Both the position numbers and the translations under genes were made by a program. A model generated the notes under the pieces. That model did not search any database. It saw only the letters and a list, made by a program, of their open reading frames with translations, and had not been told where the DNA came from. Source: Gammaproteobacteria bacterium (GTDB lineage: Bacteria > Pseudomonadota > Gammaproteobacteria > UBA4575). From it: 64,000 nucleotides of DNA. Position 1 is the first letter of the stretch, and each line of letters starts with the position of its first letter. The stretch spans positions 682,001-746,000 of the forward strand of contig JAWPMW010000001.1 of assembly GCA_033344735.1 (NCBI GenBank). The letters are read 5' to 3'. This document shows positions 8,696-18,348 of the stretch, piece by piece.

Positions 8696-10369
8696 CTATG
8701 CATCAAGTCTTTTATATTTGACTCGCTTGGGCTGGCTTGCTTCTTCGCCCAGTCTTTTCTTTCTGTCTTCCTCGTATTCTGAAAAGTTACCTTCAAACCA
8801 ATACACATTTCCTTCATCTTCAAAGGCAAGTATATGGGTGGCAATACGATCTAAAAACCAGCGATCATGAGAAATAACAATTGCGCTACCAGGAAAGTTT
8901 AGTAACCCTTCTTCGAGTGCGCGTAAAGTTTCTACATCTAGATCATTAGTTGGTTCATCCAGCAGCAACACATTTCCACCTTTACGAAGTAATTTAGCAA
9001 GTTGCAATCTGTTGCGTTCACCGCCAGATAATTCTTTAACTAATTTTTGTTGGCCGCTACCTTTGAAGTTAAAGCGTCCCACATAACTCCTAGAAGGCAT
9101 GCTGTAATTGCCGACTGTAATGTTATCCAAGCCATCTGATATTTCTTGCCACACTGTGTTATCGCCCTGTAAATCATCTCGTAATTGATCGACATAGGAT
9201 AATTTTACTGACTCACCAACTTTCAAATTACCATCGTCTGCTTTTTCTTGTCCGACAATCATCTTAAATAAAGTAGTTTTACCAACACCATTACCTCCTA
9301 TCACACCAACGATGGCGCCACGAGGAATATTGAAGGAAACATTGTCAAATAACACCCGGTCATCGAAGCGCTTAGTAATACCATTTGCTTCAATAATTTG
9401 ATCGCCCAATCGGTCACCTACCGGAATAAAAATCTCATTGGTTTCTGCACGTTTTTGATAATCTTGTGAATTTAGCTCCTCGAATCGTTTCAAGCGTGCT
9501 TTACTTTTTGCTTGGCGTGCTTTGGGGTTACTGCGTACCCACTCAAGTTCAGCTGAGATAGTTTTCATGCGTGCTTGCTGTTGTTTTTCTTCTTGTTTTA
9601 AACGCGTTTCTTTTTGGTCTAACCAACTGGAATAATTTCCTTCCCAAGGAATTCCATGGCCTCTGTCTAATTCAAGGATCCAACCAGCAACATTATCTAA
9701 AAAGTAACGGTCATGAGTAACAGCAATTACCGTACCTTGGTATTCTTTTAGGAATTGTTCTAACCATGAGACTGAATCTGCATCTAGGTGGTTAGTTGGT
9801 TCATCGAGAATGAGCATATCTGGGTTAGAAAGAAGTAGTTGGCATAAAGCAACACGTCTGCGTTCACCTCCAGAAAGCTTGTCGATGGTGGCTTCCCATG
9901 GAGGAAGGCGAAGAGCATCGGCAGCAACTTCTAATTTTCGATCTAAATTCCAACCATCGGCTGCTTCGATCTGATCTTGGAGTTCTGCTTGTTTTTCAAG
10001 TAGGGCAGTCATCTCATCATCAGACATAGGCTCAGCAAACTTCATGCTGACTTCATTGAACGCATCTAATGCTTGTTTAAGAGGTGAGATTCCAAGCTCT
10101 ACATTCCCACGGACGTCTAAGGATTTATCTAACTCAGGTTCTTGCTGAAGATAACCAATGTTTAGATTGGCTTGTGGTCGTGCTTCACCAATATATTCTT
10201 TATCTACACCAGCCATAATGCGCAATAGGGTCGACTTTCCCGCACCGTTATAGCCAAGTACGCCAATTTTTGCGCCTGGGAAAAAGTTTAGAGAAATGTC
10301 TTTGAGAATTTCAGTTTTTGGCGGGACAACTTTACCAACGCCACTCATTGAAAACACATATTGGGCCAT
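8696..10369 (-). CDS. ettA: ABC-F ATPase, energy-dependent translational throttle protein EttA
   Basis: A 557-residue soluble protein with two ABC cassettes and no membrane segment. The first Walker A is GYNGAGKST at 39-47, with the signature LSGGERRR further on. The second is GGNGVGKTT near 350, with LSGGERNR. Between them lies the charged ABC-F linker with an arm-like insertion ([19 protein letters not shown]). The start [17 protein letters not shown] and the full length agree with EttA, about 555 residues in Escherichia coli. EttA binds the ribosomal E site and gates entry into elongation according to ATP/ADP ratio. It is convergent with the MBOAT gene and divergent from glyA. Confidence 0.95.
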   Translation of the reverse strand: MAQYVFSMSGVGKVVPPKTEILKDISLNFFPGAKIGVLGYNGAGKSTLLRIMAGVDKEYIGEARPQANLNIGYLQQEPELDKSLDVRGNVELGISPLKQALDAFNEVSMKFAEPMSDDEMTALLEKQAELQDQIEAADGWNLDRKLEVAADALRLPPWEATIDKLSGGERRRVALCQLLLSNPDMLILDEPTNHLDADSVSWLEQFLKEYQGTVIAVTHDRYFLDNVAGWILELDRGHGIPWEGNYSSWLDQKETRLKQEEKQQQARMKTISAELEWVRSNPKARQAKSKARLKRFEELNSQDYQKRAETNEIFIPVGDRLGDQIIEANGITKRFDDRVLFDNVSFNIPRGAIVGVIGGNGVGKTTLFKMIVGQEKADDGNLKVGESVKLSYVDQLRDDLQGDNTVWQEISDGLDNITVGNYSMPSRSYVGRFNFKGSGQQKLVKELSGGERNRLQLAKLLRKGGNVLLLDEPTNDLDVETLRALEEGLLNFPGSAIVISHDRWFLDRIATHILAFEDEGNVYWFEGNFSEYEEDRKKRLGEEASQPKRVKYKRLDA

Positions 10370-10539
10370 AAATTACTCTATTGTTAGGTCGATTTTTGAA
10401 CGGCTTTCACCGCCTCAGAGGCCGGTTATGATTCCAAAATTTGCAGGCGCCGTCTAGCAAAGCAATATTCAGTAAGAACCCTCACATTTAAGTCAGCTAT
10501 ATAGGCCAGTAGGGTTAGTTCATCCACAATATTTTGGGG

Positions 10540-10545
10540 TATAAT
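10540..10545 (+). promoter_or_regulatory. Candidate -10 box for glyA
   Basis: A perfect TATAAT lies 45 nt before the glyA ATG, preceded by GGGG and followed by the GC-rich discriminator CGCCCG. No convincing -35 hexamer is visible; TTAGTT with a 19-nt spacer is the best I can find. Confidence 0.5.
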
Positions 10546-10590
10546 CGCCCGATTATGGATTTTGACTATATTTAAGACAGGAGTATTTAC

Positions 10591-11847
10591 ATGTTTTCAG
10601 CCGATATGGGAATCAGTAGTTTCGACACGGAATTATCAGATGCAATCAAAAGTGAAATGCAGCGTCAGGAAGAGCATATTGAGTTAATTGCCTCGGAAAA
10701 CTACGCAAGCCCAAGAGTAATGGAAGCACAGGGAACTGTGTTAACAAATAAATATGCAGAAGGTTATCCTGCCAAGCGTTACTACGGTGGATGTGAGCAC
10801 GTTGATACTGTTGAACAGTTAGCAATTGATCGCCTTAAGAAGCTTTACAATGCAGACTACGCAAACGTACAGCCCCATTCTGGTTCACAAGCAAATGCAG
10901 CTGTATTTTTGGCACTCTTAGAGCCTAATGACACTGTCTTAGGCATGTCTTTAGCGCATGGTGGTCACTTAACCCATGGATCACACGTTAACTTCTCAGG
11001 AAAGCAATTCAACGCAGTTCAATATGGCTTGAACCCTGATACTGGTGAAGTGGATTATGATGAAGTTGAAAAATTAGCTAAAGAACATAAACCAAAAATG
11101 ATAATTGCAGGTTTCTCAGCATATTCACGTGTCATGGATTGGCAACGTTTTCGTGATATTGCGGATAGTGTCGGCGCGTACTTCTTGGTTGATATGGCTC
11201 ACGTTTCTGGCTTAGTGGCTACTGGCTTATATCCTAATCCTGTGCCAATTGCTGATGTCGTAACATCAACAACCCACAAGACATTACGTGGACCACGTGG
11301 CGGAATTATTATTGCTCGCGCTAACGATGAGATTACTAAGAAATTAAACTCTGCAGTATTTCCAGGAATGCAAGGCGGCCCATTAATGCATGTGATTGCA
11401 GCAAAAGCTGTTGCTTTCAAAGAAGCGTTAGAACCTGAGTTTAAAGCATACCAACAACAAGTAGTTAAAAATGCACAAGCCATGGCATCACAATTCCAAA
11501 GTCGCGGATATGATATCGTCTCTGGTGGAACAGATGATCACTTAATGTTGGTTGATCTAATTAAGAAAGGCATTACTGGCAAAGCAGCAGACGCCGCTTT
11601 AGGTAACGCTAACATCACAGTAAACAAAAACACTGTGCCTAACGACCCTCAATCACCATTTGTAACTAGTGGGATTCGTGTTGGTTCTCCAGCCATTACT
11701 ACACGCGGTTTCAAAGAAGCAGAATGTACTGAGTTGGTAAATTGGATGTGTGATGTGATGGATGATCTTGAGAACGAGGAAGTAGGTAACCGTGTTAGAC
11801 AGCAAGTACTTGAGCTGTGTAACCGATTCCCAGTTTACGGTTCTTAG
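10591..11847 (+). CDS. glyA: Serine hydroxymethyltransferase
   Basis: A 418-residue cytosolic PLP enzyme that interconverts serine and glycine and loads one-carbon units onto tetrahydrofolate. The N-terminal block [20 protein letters not shown], the YPAKRYYGG motif and the PLP lysine K230 in [14 protein letters not shown] are all intact, and the length is normal. The ATG has a good ribosome binding site (ACAGGAG, 8 nt upstream). It is followed by nrdR 35 nt downstream on the same strand, the usual gammaproteobacterial glyA-nrdR order, so it may head the long riboflavin-nusB-thiL transcript. Confidence 0.97.
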   Translation: MFSADMGISSFDTELSDAIKSEMQRQEEHIELIASENYASPRVMEAQGTVLTNKYAEGYPAKRYYGGCEHVDTVEQLAIDRLKKLYNADYANVQPHSGSQANAAVFLALLEPNDTVLGMSLAHGGHLTHGSHVNFSGKQFNAVQYGLNPDTGEVDYDEVEKLAKEHKPKMIIAGFSAYSRVMDWQRFRDIADSVGAYFLVDMAHVSGLVATGLYPNPVPIADVVTSTTHKTLRGPRGGIIIARANDEITKKLNSAVFPGMQGGPLMHVIAAKAVAFKEALEPEFKAYQQQVVKNAQAMASQFQSRGYDIVSGGTDDHLMLVDLIKKGITGKAADAALGNANITVNKNTVPNDPQSPFVTSGIRVGSPAITTRGFKEAECTELVNWMCDVMDDLENEEVGNRVRQQVLELCNRFPVYGS

Positions 11848-11882
11848 ATCTATGTCTAATACTATTATTTTAGAGAAAGACA

Positions 11883-12383
11883 ATGCGCTGTCCATTTTGT
11901 GGTGCTAACGATACTAGAGTAATAGATTCCCGCTTAGCGGGAGACGGTAGTCAAGTCCGTCGTCGCAGAGAGTGTGCAAAATGCAAAGAACGCTACACTA
12001 CCTTTGAGACGGCGGAATTAGATTTGCCAAGAATAGTAAAGCGTGATGGTCGCCGAGAAGCATTTACTACAGACAAGCTTCGTTCTGGCATCATTCACGC
12101 CATTGAGAAAAGACCTGTCTCTACTGATCAAGTAGAAAAAATTATCGATCATATACGTCGACTCTGTCTTGCTTATGGCGATAGAGAAATCCCTGCTAAT
12201 CAACTAGGTGAGTGGGTGATGCATGAACTAAGAAATGTTGACCAAGTTGCCTACGTTCGCTTCGCTTCGGTATATCGCTCATTTACTGATGTTCAAGAAT
12301 TCCGAGAAATTATTGAACACGTCGAAAATGATCTTTCGCCGGAAATGCGAAAAAGTCAGCTATCTTTAATTTCTGATAGTTAG
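11883..12383 (+). CDS. nrdR: Transcriptional repressor NrdR
   Basis: A 166-residue regulator of ribonucleotide reductase genes. The N-terminal zinc ribbon has the two Cys pairs in MRCPFCGA (residues 3 and 6) and ECAKCKERY, with the DNA-binding basic stretch QVRRRR. Residues from about 47 onward ([19 protein letters not shown]) form the ATP-cone domain that senses ATP/dATP. Length and motifs are typical. It lies 8 nt before ribD, the frequent gammaproteobacterial arrangement. Confidence 0.96.
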   Translation: MRCPFCGANDTRVIDSRLAGDGSQVRRRRECAKCKERYTTFETAELDLPRIVKRDGRREAFTTDKLRSGIIHAIEKRPVSTDQVEKIIDHIRRLCLAYGDREIPANQLGEWVMHELRNVDQVAYVRFASVYRSFTDVQEFREIIEHVENDLSPEMRKSQLSLISDS

Positions 12384-12391
12384 TTATCGGC

Positions 12392-13504
12392 ATGAGCAAT
12401 CATCGCGATGTCGAGTGCATGTCGCTTGCACTACGTCTTGCTAAACGTGGTTTATATACAACCCGACCAAATCCTAATGTTGGTTGTGTTATTTCTGATA
12501 AATATGGTCATGTTGTTGGTACTGGTTATCACTCTAGAGCAGGTCAACCTCACGCGGAAATACATGCCCTAAAACAAGCAGGTGATAAAGCTACTGGTGG
12601 CACTGCTTACGTGACGCTTGAACCATGTTGTCATCAAGGTAAAACCGGTCCATGTACACAAGCATTAATCGATGCTGAGATAGCGAGAGTGGTGATAGCT
12701 ATACAAGATCCCAATCCACTAGTTGCAGGCAAGGGTGTTCAGCACTTACAACATCATGGAATTCATGTTACTGAAAATTTACTGAGTTATCAGGCTGAGG
12801 TGATAAATCGTGGATTCATAAAACGAATGTCTCGAGGGTTGCCTTGGGTAATGCTTAAAATGGCAACTAGTATCGATGGCCGTACCTCTTTAAATAATGG
12901 TCAATCCAAATGGATCACATCAGAACACGCTCGCTATGATGTGCAAAAATTACGTGCAAAATATGATGCGATTTTAACAGGAATTGGCACTGTAATTGCC
13001 GATGACCCTTCACTCAATGTGCGTCTTAGTAGCGATGAATTAAATATTGATGGTGATGTGATTCAACCATATCGAATTGTTATTGATCCTGATTTAAAAA
13101 TATCACTAAATGCGAAATTATTGCAGCAAAAAGGAAAGACACTGCTATTCACTAAAGAACACTTAGATAATAGTAAATTTAGTATGATTGAAGGTTGTGA
13201 AATAATTCATCTACCTTATAAGAATGGAAAATTCAATTTAAAAATGTTACTGGAAAAGCTATCGGCTTATGAAATTAATAGTGTAATGATAGAAGCTGGT
13301 CCAATATTATCTGGTGAATTAATTAATTCAAAATTGGTAGACGAATTGGTACATTATGTTTCTCCAAAACTAATGGGTAACACTTCTAAAGGAATGTTAG
13401 ATATTGATGAAATTAAAAAAATGGATAACTGCATATCTCTAGAATATTCTGATATTAGAAAAATTGGGGATGATTTACGTATTACCTCACTAATAAATTA
13501 TTGA
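12392..13504 (+). CDS. ribD: Bifunctional riboflavin pyrimidine deaminase/reductase RibD
   Basis: A 370-residue protein covering two steps of riboflavin synthesis. The N-terminal deaminase domain has zinc ligands H54 in HAEIHAL, C79 in LEPCC and C88 in GKTGPC, with catalytic E56. The C-terminal reductase domain starts near 145 (LPWVMLKMATSIDGRTS) and includes the dihydrofolate-reductase-like core and EAGPILSGELI near the end. Both domains look complete. It follows nrdR by 8 nt and precedes the Ntn-hydrolase gene by 9 nt. No FMN riboswitch is visible upstream of any rib gene here. Confidence 0.96.
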   Translation: MSNHRDVECMSLALRLAKRGLYTTRPNPNVGCVISDKYGHVVGTGYHSRAGQPHAEIHALKQAGDKATGGTAYVTLEPCCHQGKTGPCTQALIDAEIARVVIAIQDPNPLVAGKGVQHLQHHGIHVTENLLSYQAEVINRGFIKRMSRGLPWVMLKMATSIDGRTSLNNGQSKWITSEHARYDVQKLRAKYDAILTGIGTVIADDPSLNVRLSSDELNIDGDVIQPYRIVIDPDLKISLNAKLLQQKGKTLLFTKEHLDNSKFSMIEGCEIIHLPYKNGKFNLKMLLEKLSAYEINSVMIEAGPILSGELINSKLVDELVHYVSPKLMGNTSKGMLDIDEIKKMDNCISLEYSDIRKIGDDLRITSLINY

Positions 13505-13513
13505 AAAAATAAT

Positions 13514-14086
13514 ATGTCAACAATTGTCGCTGTAGAAAAAAACGGAAAAATCTGTATTGCTGCTGATACTCTTACAACTTTTGGTGATGTACGTCAAAGC
13601 AATGAATATGACTTAACTAGCGAAAAAATATTACACCATGAGGATAGCTATGTTGGGATTGTAGGTAGTGCGGCGCATCATTTAGTTATTAAGCATATTT
13701 TTGAAAAAGAGAGTGCTTTAATAAATATGCAATCATCGATTGATATATATAAAACATTTCTAGATCTTCATCCGATCTTGAAAGAAAAATATTTTTTAAA
13801 TCCAAAAGATGACGATGATGATGCCTATGAGTCATCTAGAATTGATGCATTAATTGTTAATAAAAAAGGCATCTTTGGTGTATATGCGTTACGTGAAGTT
13901 TTTCAGTATAAGAATTTTTGGGCTATTGGTGCCGGTGCAGAAGTTGCTTTAGGAGCGCTTTATGCAATGTATAAAATTGAGCAAGACGCTGAGAAAATCG
14001 CAACTTGTGCAATTGAGGCTAGTGCTGAGTTTCATACGAGCACAGCATTACCTTTAACTAAATATTGTATTGAGTTGAAAGGCTAG
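13514..14086 (+). CDS. Proteasome-like (HslV-related) Ntn-hydrolase fold protein
   Basis: A 190-residue protein. After Met removal it would begin STIVAVEKNGKICIAADTLT, which aligns with the N terminus of HslV and other proteasome-type Ntn hydrolases (TTIV...R.G..V...D). The central GIVGSAAHH and FWAIGAGAEVALGALYAM blocks also fit that fold. The nucleophile position is Ser rather than Thr. The insert FLNPKDDDDDAYESS is characteristic of a conserved gammaproteobacterial subgroup found beside riboflavin genes; I recall such proteins sometimes being mislabelled as transporters, but there is no membrane segment. No hslU is nearby. Whether it hydrolyses peptides, and what links it to flavin synthesis, is unknown. 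Confidence 0.7.
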   Translation: MSTIVAVEKNGKICIAADTLTTFGDVRQSNEYDLTSEKILHHEDSYVGIVGSAAHHLVIKHIFEKESALINMQSSIDIYKTFLDLHPILKEKYFLNPKDDDDDAYESSRIDALIVNKKGIFGVYALREVFQYKNFWAIGAGAEVALGALYAMYKIEQDAEKIATCAIEASAEFHTSTALPLTKYCIELKG

Positions 14087-14090
14087 CATT

Positions 14091-14684
14091 ATGTTTACAG
14101 GGATTATTCAGGCAACTGGCTATGTAGCAGATATAAAGGTTAATGATGGTTCATATATCTTGTCAATTAATGCGCCGGATAGCTTTCTTGATAAGGTGAA
14201 TGTTGGCGATAGTATTTGTGTAAACGGCGTTTGTCTAACTGTTACATCACTAGACAGTAGTTTATTTGCAACTGATGTTTCTATTGAAACAATTCGATGC
14301 ACTTCATTTAAGCAGTTAGAAAAAAATAGTAAAGTTAATATGGAGCTAGCACTGACTCTAACTGATCACTTGGGTGGACATCTTGTTACAGGGCATGTGG
14401 ATGGCATAGGGTTAGTAAAACATATTGAGAAAGAAAGTAATTCAACATGCATTAGAGTGACTGCACCTAAAGAAATTGCAAAGTATATTGCTAAAAAAGG
14501 TTCGATCTGCATAGATGGGGTTAGTCTTACTATTAATTGTGTAGATGGTGATGATTTCACCGTCAATATTATCCCGCACACACTAGAGAATACCGTTATA
14601 ATTGACTACCAGAAAAATACAGTGGTCAATTTAGAGATTGATCTTATCGCTCGTTATATTGAGCGATTGAACACCTATATTTAA
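14091..14684 (+). CDS. ribE: Riboflavin synthase, alpha chain
   Basis: A 197-residue enzyme that makes riboflavin by dismutating two 6,7-dimethyl-8-ribityllumazine molecules. The start MFTGIIQATG and the tandem lumazine-binding domains are clear. In domain 1, the block SICVNGVCLTV and then GGHLVTGHVDGIG mark the end and the turn into domain 2. In domain 2, the matching block is SICIDGVSLTIN. The C-terminal helix (LEIDLIARYIERL) forms the trimer contact. The ATG lies 4 nt after the Ntn-hydrolase stop and ribB begins 10 nt downstream. The gene is called ribC in Escherichia coli. Confidence 0.96.
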   Translation: MFTGIIQATGYVADIKVNDGSYILSINAPDSFLDKVNVGDSICVNGVCLTVTSLDSSLFATDVSIETIRCTSFKQLEKNSKVNMELALTLTDHLGGHLVTGHVDGIGLVKHIEKESNSTCIRVTAPKEIAKYIAKKGSICIDGVSLTINCVDGDDFTVNIIPHTLENTVIIDYQKNTVVNLEIDLIARYIERLNTYI

Positions 14685-14694
14685 TTCTTGACAT

Positions 14695-15858
14695 ATGAAA
14701 TTTAATTCAACTGAAGAAATTATTGAAGATATTGCTGCCGGTAAAATGGTTGTTATCGTCGATGATGAAGAACGTGAAAACGAAGGTGATTTATTGATGG
14801 CTGCCTCTATGGTAAGGCCAGAAGATATTAACTTCATGGCCAAATATGGACGTGGATTAATTTGTCTCACACTTACTAAAGAACGCTGCAAGCAATTAAA
14901 TCTTCCTTTAATGGTTGATGTTACTGAAACAGATCATACAACTAATTTTACAATTTCTATTGAAGCCAGAGAAGGTGTTACCACTGGCATTTCAGCATAT
15001 GATCGAGCACATACAATACGTACTGCGGTAGCACCTAATGCTGATAGCAACAGCATTACTCAACCAGGTCATATTTTTCCTCTAATGGCACAAGCAGGCG
15101 GAGTGCTAACTCGTGCAGGTCATACTGAAGCTGGGTGTGATTACGCTAGACTTGCTCAGTTAGAACCTGCTTCAGTGATCGTTGAAATTATGGATGAAGA
15201 TGGGAGTATGGCACGACGACCACAGTTAGAAGATTTTGCAAAAGAACATAATCTGAAAATTGGCACAATTGAGGATTTAATACGTTATAGAGTTGTCAAC
15301 GAACGAACAGTTTTTCGTCAATCAGAGCAAACTTTTTCAACTGAATGTGGCTTGTTTCAATTACTAACCTACGCAGATTCAATTAATAAAGAAGTCCATT
15401 TTGCATTAGTAAAAGGCGAGATTAATCCTGATGAAGCAATATTAACGCGGGTGCATATTGAAAATACCTTATGCGATACTTTATTTGGTAATGGTTTAGG
15501 TTGTGGTTGGCCAATACGTGATGCTATGAATAGAATTGCTAACGAAGGTACGGGTATTGTGGTGGTATTGCGTATAGCAAATGATAGTGATTCTTTACGT
15601 AGTCAACTTAAAAATATGGATTACTACAGCAAACATAATTTAAATGAAAATAATTCTCACCGTATGGATTTGCTTAATAAAGAAAAATTCATAGATGATT
15701 CACCAAGTCCTCCTATGAATCGTTGGACTTTAGGTGTAGGTGGTCAGATACTTCACGATTTGGGTGTAAAAAAAATGCGCCTATTAAGTGCACCGCAAGT
15801 ATTTCATGGTCTAGGTGGATTCGAGTTGGAAATTGTGGAATATATTGATGGAAAATAA
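14695..15858 (+). CDS. ribB: 3,4-dihydroxy-2-butanone-4-phosphate synthase with degenerate GTP cyclohydrolase II domain
   Basis: A 387-residue fusion protein. Residues 1-205 are an intact DHBP synthase with the acidic loop DDEERENEGDLLMAA and the HTEAGCDYARLA block. The C-terminal half has the length and frame of GTP cyclohydrolase II, but its zinc-binding loop reads RVHIENTLCDTLFGNGLGCG. Two of the three Cys ligands known from Escherichia coli RibA (positions 54 and 65) are Asn and Leu here, so the cyclohydrolase activity is probably lost. This kind of RibB with a dead RibA-like tail is known in Proteobacteria. A separate ribA elsewhere in the genome is then expected. It sits between ribE and ribH in the operon. 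Confidence 0.9.
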   Translation: MKFNSTEEIIEDIAAGKMVVIVDDEERENEGDLLMAASMVRPEDINFMAKYGRGLICLTLTKERCKQLNLPLMVDVTETDHTTNFTISIEAREGVTTGISAYDRAHTIRTAVAPNADSNSITQPGHIFPLMAQAGGVLTRAGHTEAGCDYARLAQLEPASVIVEIMDEDGSMARRPQLEDFAKEHNLKIGTIEDLIRYRVVNERTVFRQSEQTFSTECGLFQLLTYADSINKEVHFALVKGEINPDEAILTRVHIENTLCDTLFGNGLGCGWPIRDAMNRIANEGTGIVVVLRIANDSDSLRSQLKNMDYYSKHNLNENNSHRMDLLNKEKFIDDSPSPPMNRWTLGVGGQILHDLGVKKMRLLSAPQVFHGLGGFELEIVEYIDGK

Positions 15859-15864
15859 TTATTA

Positions 15865-16350
15865 ATGAAGTCACAAATAAATGAAGTAGGGGATCTTTCT
15901 CCGGGTAATGCTCAAATTGCTATTGTTGCAGCAAGATTTAATAGCAATATAGTTAATAATTTATTAGAAGGTGCTACTGACACTTTAGTAAAGCATGGTA
16001 TTAGAAAAAGTAATATCAAAGTTGTTTATGTGCCAGGCGCATTTGAAATACCATTGGCAGCGATGCATTTAGTCGATTCAGAACAAGAATATAATGCCAT
16101 AATTACACTGGGCTGTGTCATTCAAGGTGATACACCACATTTTGACTTTGTAGCTGGTGAATGCGCGCGAGGTGTGATGGATGTAAGTTTAAGTACCGGA
16201 ATTCCTGTTATCTTTGGTGTACTCACTACTAATACGCTTGAGCAAGCACAACTACGTTCACAAGCAAGTGGCGAAAATAAAGGTGTTGACTGTGCATTAT
16301 GCGCATTAGAGATGTGTAATGTTATTAATAGTATTCGAGAACAATCTTGA
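15865..16350 (+). CDS. ribH: 6,7-dimethyl-8-ribityllumazine synthase
   Basis: A 161-residue enzyme that joins the RibD pathway product with the RibB product to give the lumazine precursor of riboflavin. Family motifs are intact: AARFNSNIVNNLLEGA, the PGAFEIPLAA substrate loop, and GCVIQGDTPHFDFVAGE with the catalytic His. Length is typical. Its TGA stop overlaps the TTG start of nusB, indicating translational coupling. Confidence 0.97.
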   Translation: MKSQINEVGDLSPGNAQIAIVAARFNSNIVNNLLEGATDTLVKHGIRKSNIKVVYVPGAFEIPLAAMHLVDSEQEYNAIITLGCVIQGDTPHFDFVAGECARGVMDVSLSTGIPVIFGVLTTNTLEQAQLRSQASGENKGVDCALCALEMCNVINSIREQS

Positions 16351-16799
16351 ATCAAACAGGTGACAGAGCTTTATTTCATAAGCGGCAGTGTTCAAGAAGA
16401 CTAGCTTTGCAAGCTATGTATCAATGGCATCTAACTGATGAAAAACCTGATGTATTAGTGAATCAGTACCAAGAAGATGAATATTGGCCGAAATCTGATC
16501 ATGAATATTTCTCAGAATTAGTTATTGGAAGCATCAAGCAAGCTGATATTATTGATGAAAATATTAATAATGCCTCAGAATACAATGTGGAAAATATTGA
16601 TCCAATAGAACTAGCTGCATTGCGTATTGCTACTTATGAATTAATTAATTGCATCCAAATACCTGAAAAAGTTATCACATCTGAAGCAATAAGATTATGT
16701 AAGAAATTTGGATCTGATGAAGGGTTTAAATTAGTTAACGTAGTTCTAGATAAGCTAATGAAGAAATTTGATCGTAAGTTAATGCTGCAACAAAGTTGA
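16347..16799 (+). CDS. nusB: Transcription antitermination factor NusB
   Basis: A 150-residue all-alpha RNA-binding protein that works with NusE (S10) in rRNA antitermination. The N-terminal RRLALQAMYQWHLT and the C-terminal IRLCKKFGSDEGFKLVNVVLDKL are recognisable NusB blocks. The start is a TTG whose last two bases fall in the TGA stop of ribH (a TTGA overlap). No in-frame ATG gives a full-length N terminus, so TTG is preferred. The ribH-nusB-thiL order is the common proteobacterial one. Confidence 0.94.
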   Translation: MNQTGDRALFHKRQCSRRLALQAMYQWHLTDEKPDVLVNQYQEDEYWPKSDHEYFSELVIGSIKQADIIDENINNASEYNVENIDPIELAALRIATYELINCIQIPEKVITSEAIRLCKKFGSDEGFKLVNVVLDKLMKKFDRKLMLQQS

Positions 16800-17737
16800 A
16801 CGAAAAGCATCTCATACAGAAATATTTCTCAAGAAAACTCGATGATGAATCAATCATCGAAGGAATAGGAGATGATGCAGCAATTGTATCGACTAATAGT
16901 GACTGCGAACTAGTCATCACAACAGATACGATGTCAGAAGGAAATCATTTCTCTAAGCAAGCGCCTGCTTTTGCTGTTGGTTATAAATTAATGGCATCTA
17001 ATTTAAGTGATGCAGCGGCGATGGGTGCGACTCCACGTTGGGCTACCTTAAACATAACTCTGGATAAACTAAATGAGTCTTGGTTGGAACAATTTTCTAA
17101 CGGACTACATGAGTGTGCTGAAGCACATAATGTCATGCTAATTGGTGGTGATACCACAAAAGGTAGTTGCTTAAATGCCTCTATTCAGTTAATTGCAGAA
17201 GTGCCTATAGGCAAAGCGATGCTAAGAAGCGGGGCACATGGCGGTGATAAAATTTATGTCACAGGTGTCATTGGCAATGCTTTTAATGCTTTAGAGTTTC
17301 TGCAAGAAAATGATTTTAACCATAGAAAATTATCTGATACACAATTCTCGGCATTATATATGCCTGAATCTCGAATAGATCTAGCTCTTGAACTACGTGA
17401 AATTGCTAATGCAGCAATTGACATATCAGATGGTTTGTTACATGAATTGGAACTAATGTGTTCAGCCAGTCATACAGGTGCAATATTATATGTAGATGAT
17501 ATACCGATTAACGATGACATTGATTTTTCAAAAGCAATAATTGGTGGAGAAGATTACGAATTATTATTTTCCGCACCTGCGGAGTTTGCTGAAGAGATAA
17601 ATAATTTATCAAAAAAACATAACTGTTTGATAAGTTGTATTGGCGAAATGACAAACAATACGATAATTGAGTTATATCATGGTAGTAAGGTAATTCCTTA
17701 TCCAAAATATACTGGCTATGACCACTTCGCACCGTAA
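16796..17737 (+). CDS. thiL: Thiamine-monophosphate kinase
   Basis: A 313-residue kinase making thiamine pyrophosphate from thiamine phosphate. It shows the PurM-like fold motifs GIGDDAAIV, TTDTMSEGNHF, VGYKLMASNLSDAAAMGATP and LIGGDTTKG, and later ISDGLLHELELM with IGGEDYELLF. The start is another TTG overlapping the upstream TGA stop in the same TTGA arrangement as nusB. pgpA begins 3 nt after its stop. Confidence 0.95.
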   Translation: MNEKHLIQKYFSRKLDDESIIEGIGDDAAIVSTNSDCELVITTDTMSEGNHFSKQAPAFAVGYKLMASNLSDAAAMGATPRWATLNITLDKLNESWLEQFSNGLHECAEAHNVMLIGGDTTKGSCLNASIQLIAEVPIGKAMLRSGAHGGDKIYVTGVIGNAFNALEFLQENDFNHRKLSDTQFSALYMPESRIDLALELREIANAAIDISDGLLHELELMCSASHTGAILYVDDIPINDDIDFSKAIIGGEDYELLFSAPAEFAEEINNLSKKHNCLISCIGEMTNNTIIELYHGSKVIPYPKYTGYDHFAP

Positions 17738-17740
17738 ATA

Positions 17741-18223
17741 ATGAGCCATACTCCAAGCTGGAAAACGATACTCTGCAATCCTGTTCATTTTATTGCTTTT
17801 GGATTTGGTAGTGGATTAGCGCCCAAAGCACCAGGTACCTTTGGCACCTTAATCGCCATTCCTATTTACTTTTTATTACAACCACTAAGCATTGCAAATT
17901 ATGTCATTGTCCTAGTTATATTAACTTTATTAAGTATTTATATCGCAGGTAAATCTGCACAATTATTGGGCATTCACGACCATGGCGGCATAGTCATAGA
18001 TGAAATATGTGGTTTTCTTGTCACAATGATACTAGCACCTGAAGGCTGGGAATGGGTTGCTGCTGGATTTGTTCTATTTCGGCTCTTTGATATTGTTAAA
18101 CCATGGCCAATTAATTATCTGGATAAGCGCGTCACAGGTGGTATAGGCATCGTATTAGATGACCTAATGGCGGGAATATATGCCTTATTGTCGCTTGAGC
18201 TGATTGTCTGGCTAGTAAACTAA
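17741..18223 (+). CDS. pgpA: Phosphatidylglycerophosphatase A
   Basis: A 160-residue membrane phosphatase of phosphatidylglycerol synthesis. The family signature GSGLAPKAPGTFGTL near residues 24-38 and VIDEICGFLVTM near 85-96 are intact, along with LFRLFDIVKPWP. Hydrophobic helices fill the rest. It is the last gene of the nrdR-to-pgpA run; about 125 bp separate it from the kinase gene. Confidence 0.94.
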   Translation: MSHTPSWKTILCNPVHFIAFGFGSGLAPKAPGTFGTLIAIPIYFLLQPLSIANYVIVLVILTLLSIYIAGKSAQLLGIHDHGGIVIDEICGFLVTMILAPEGWEWVAAGFVLFRLFDIVKPWPINYLDKRVTGGIGIVLDDLMAGIYALLSLELIVWLVN

Positions 18224-18348
18224 TATTCAAAGTCAACTCTTTGCTATAAGATATGCCTTAACGTTATGTTTTTTCATGAATTTTAGTGAACTTTTAACGA
18301 CAAAGATGTTTATATTTCTGGAACAAAAATTATAAATTTATTGAACAC

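Noticed and set aside
12300-15900. FMN riboswitch near the riboflavin genes
   Set aside because: The intergenic spaces are at most about 10 nt and contain no room for the conserved FMN aptamer.
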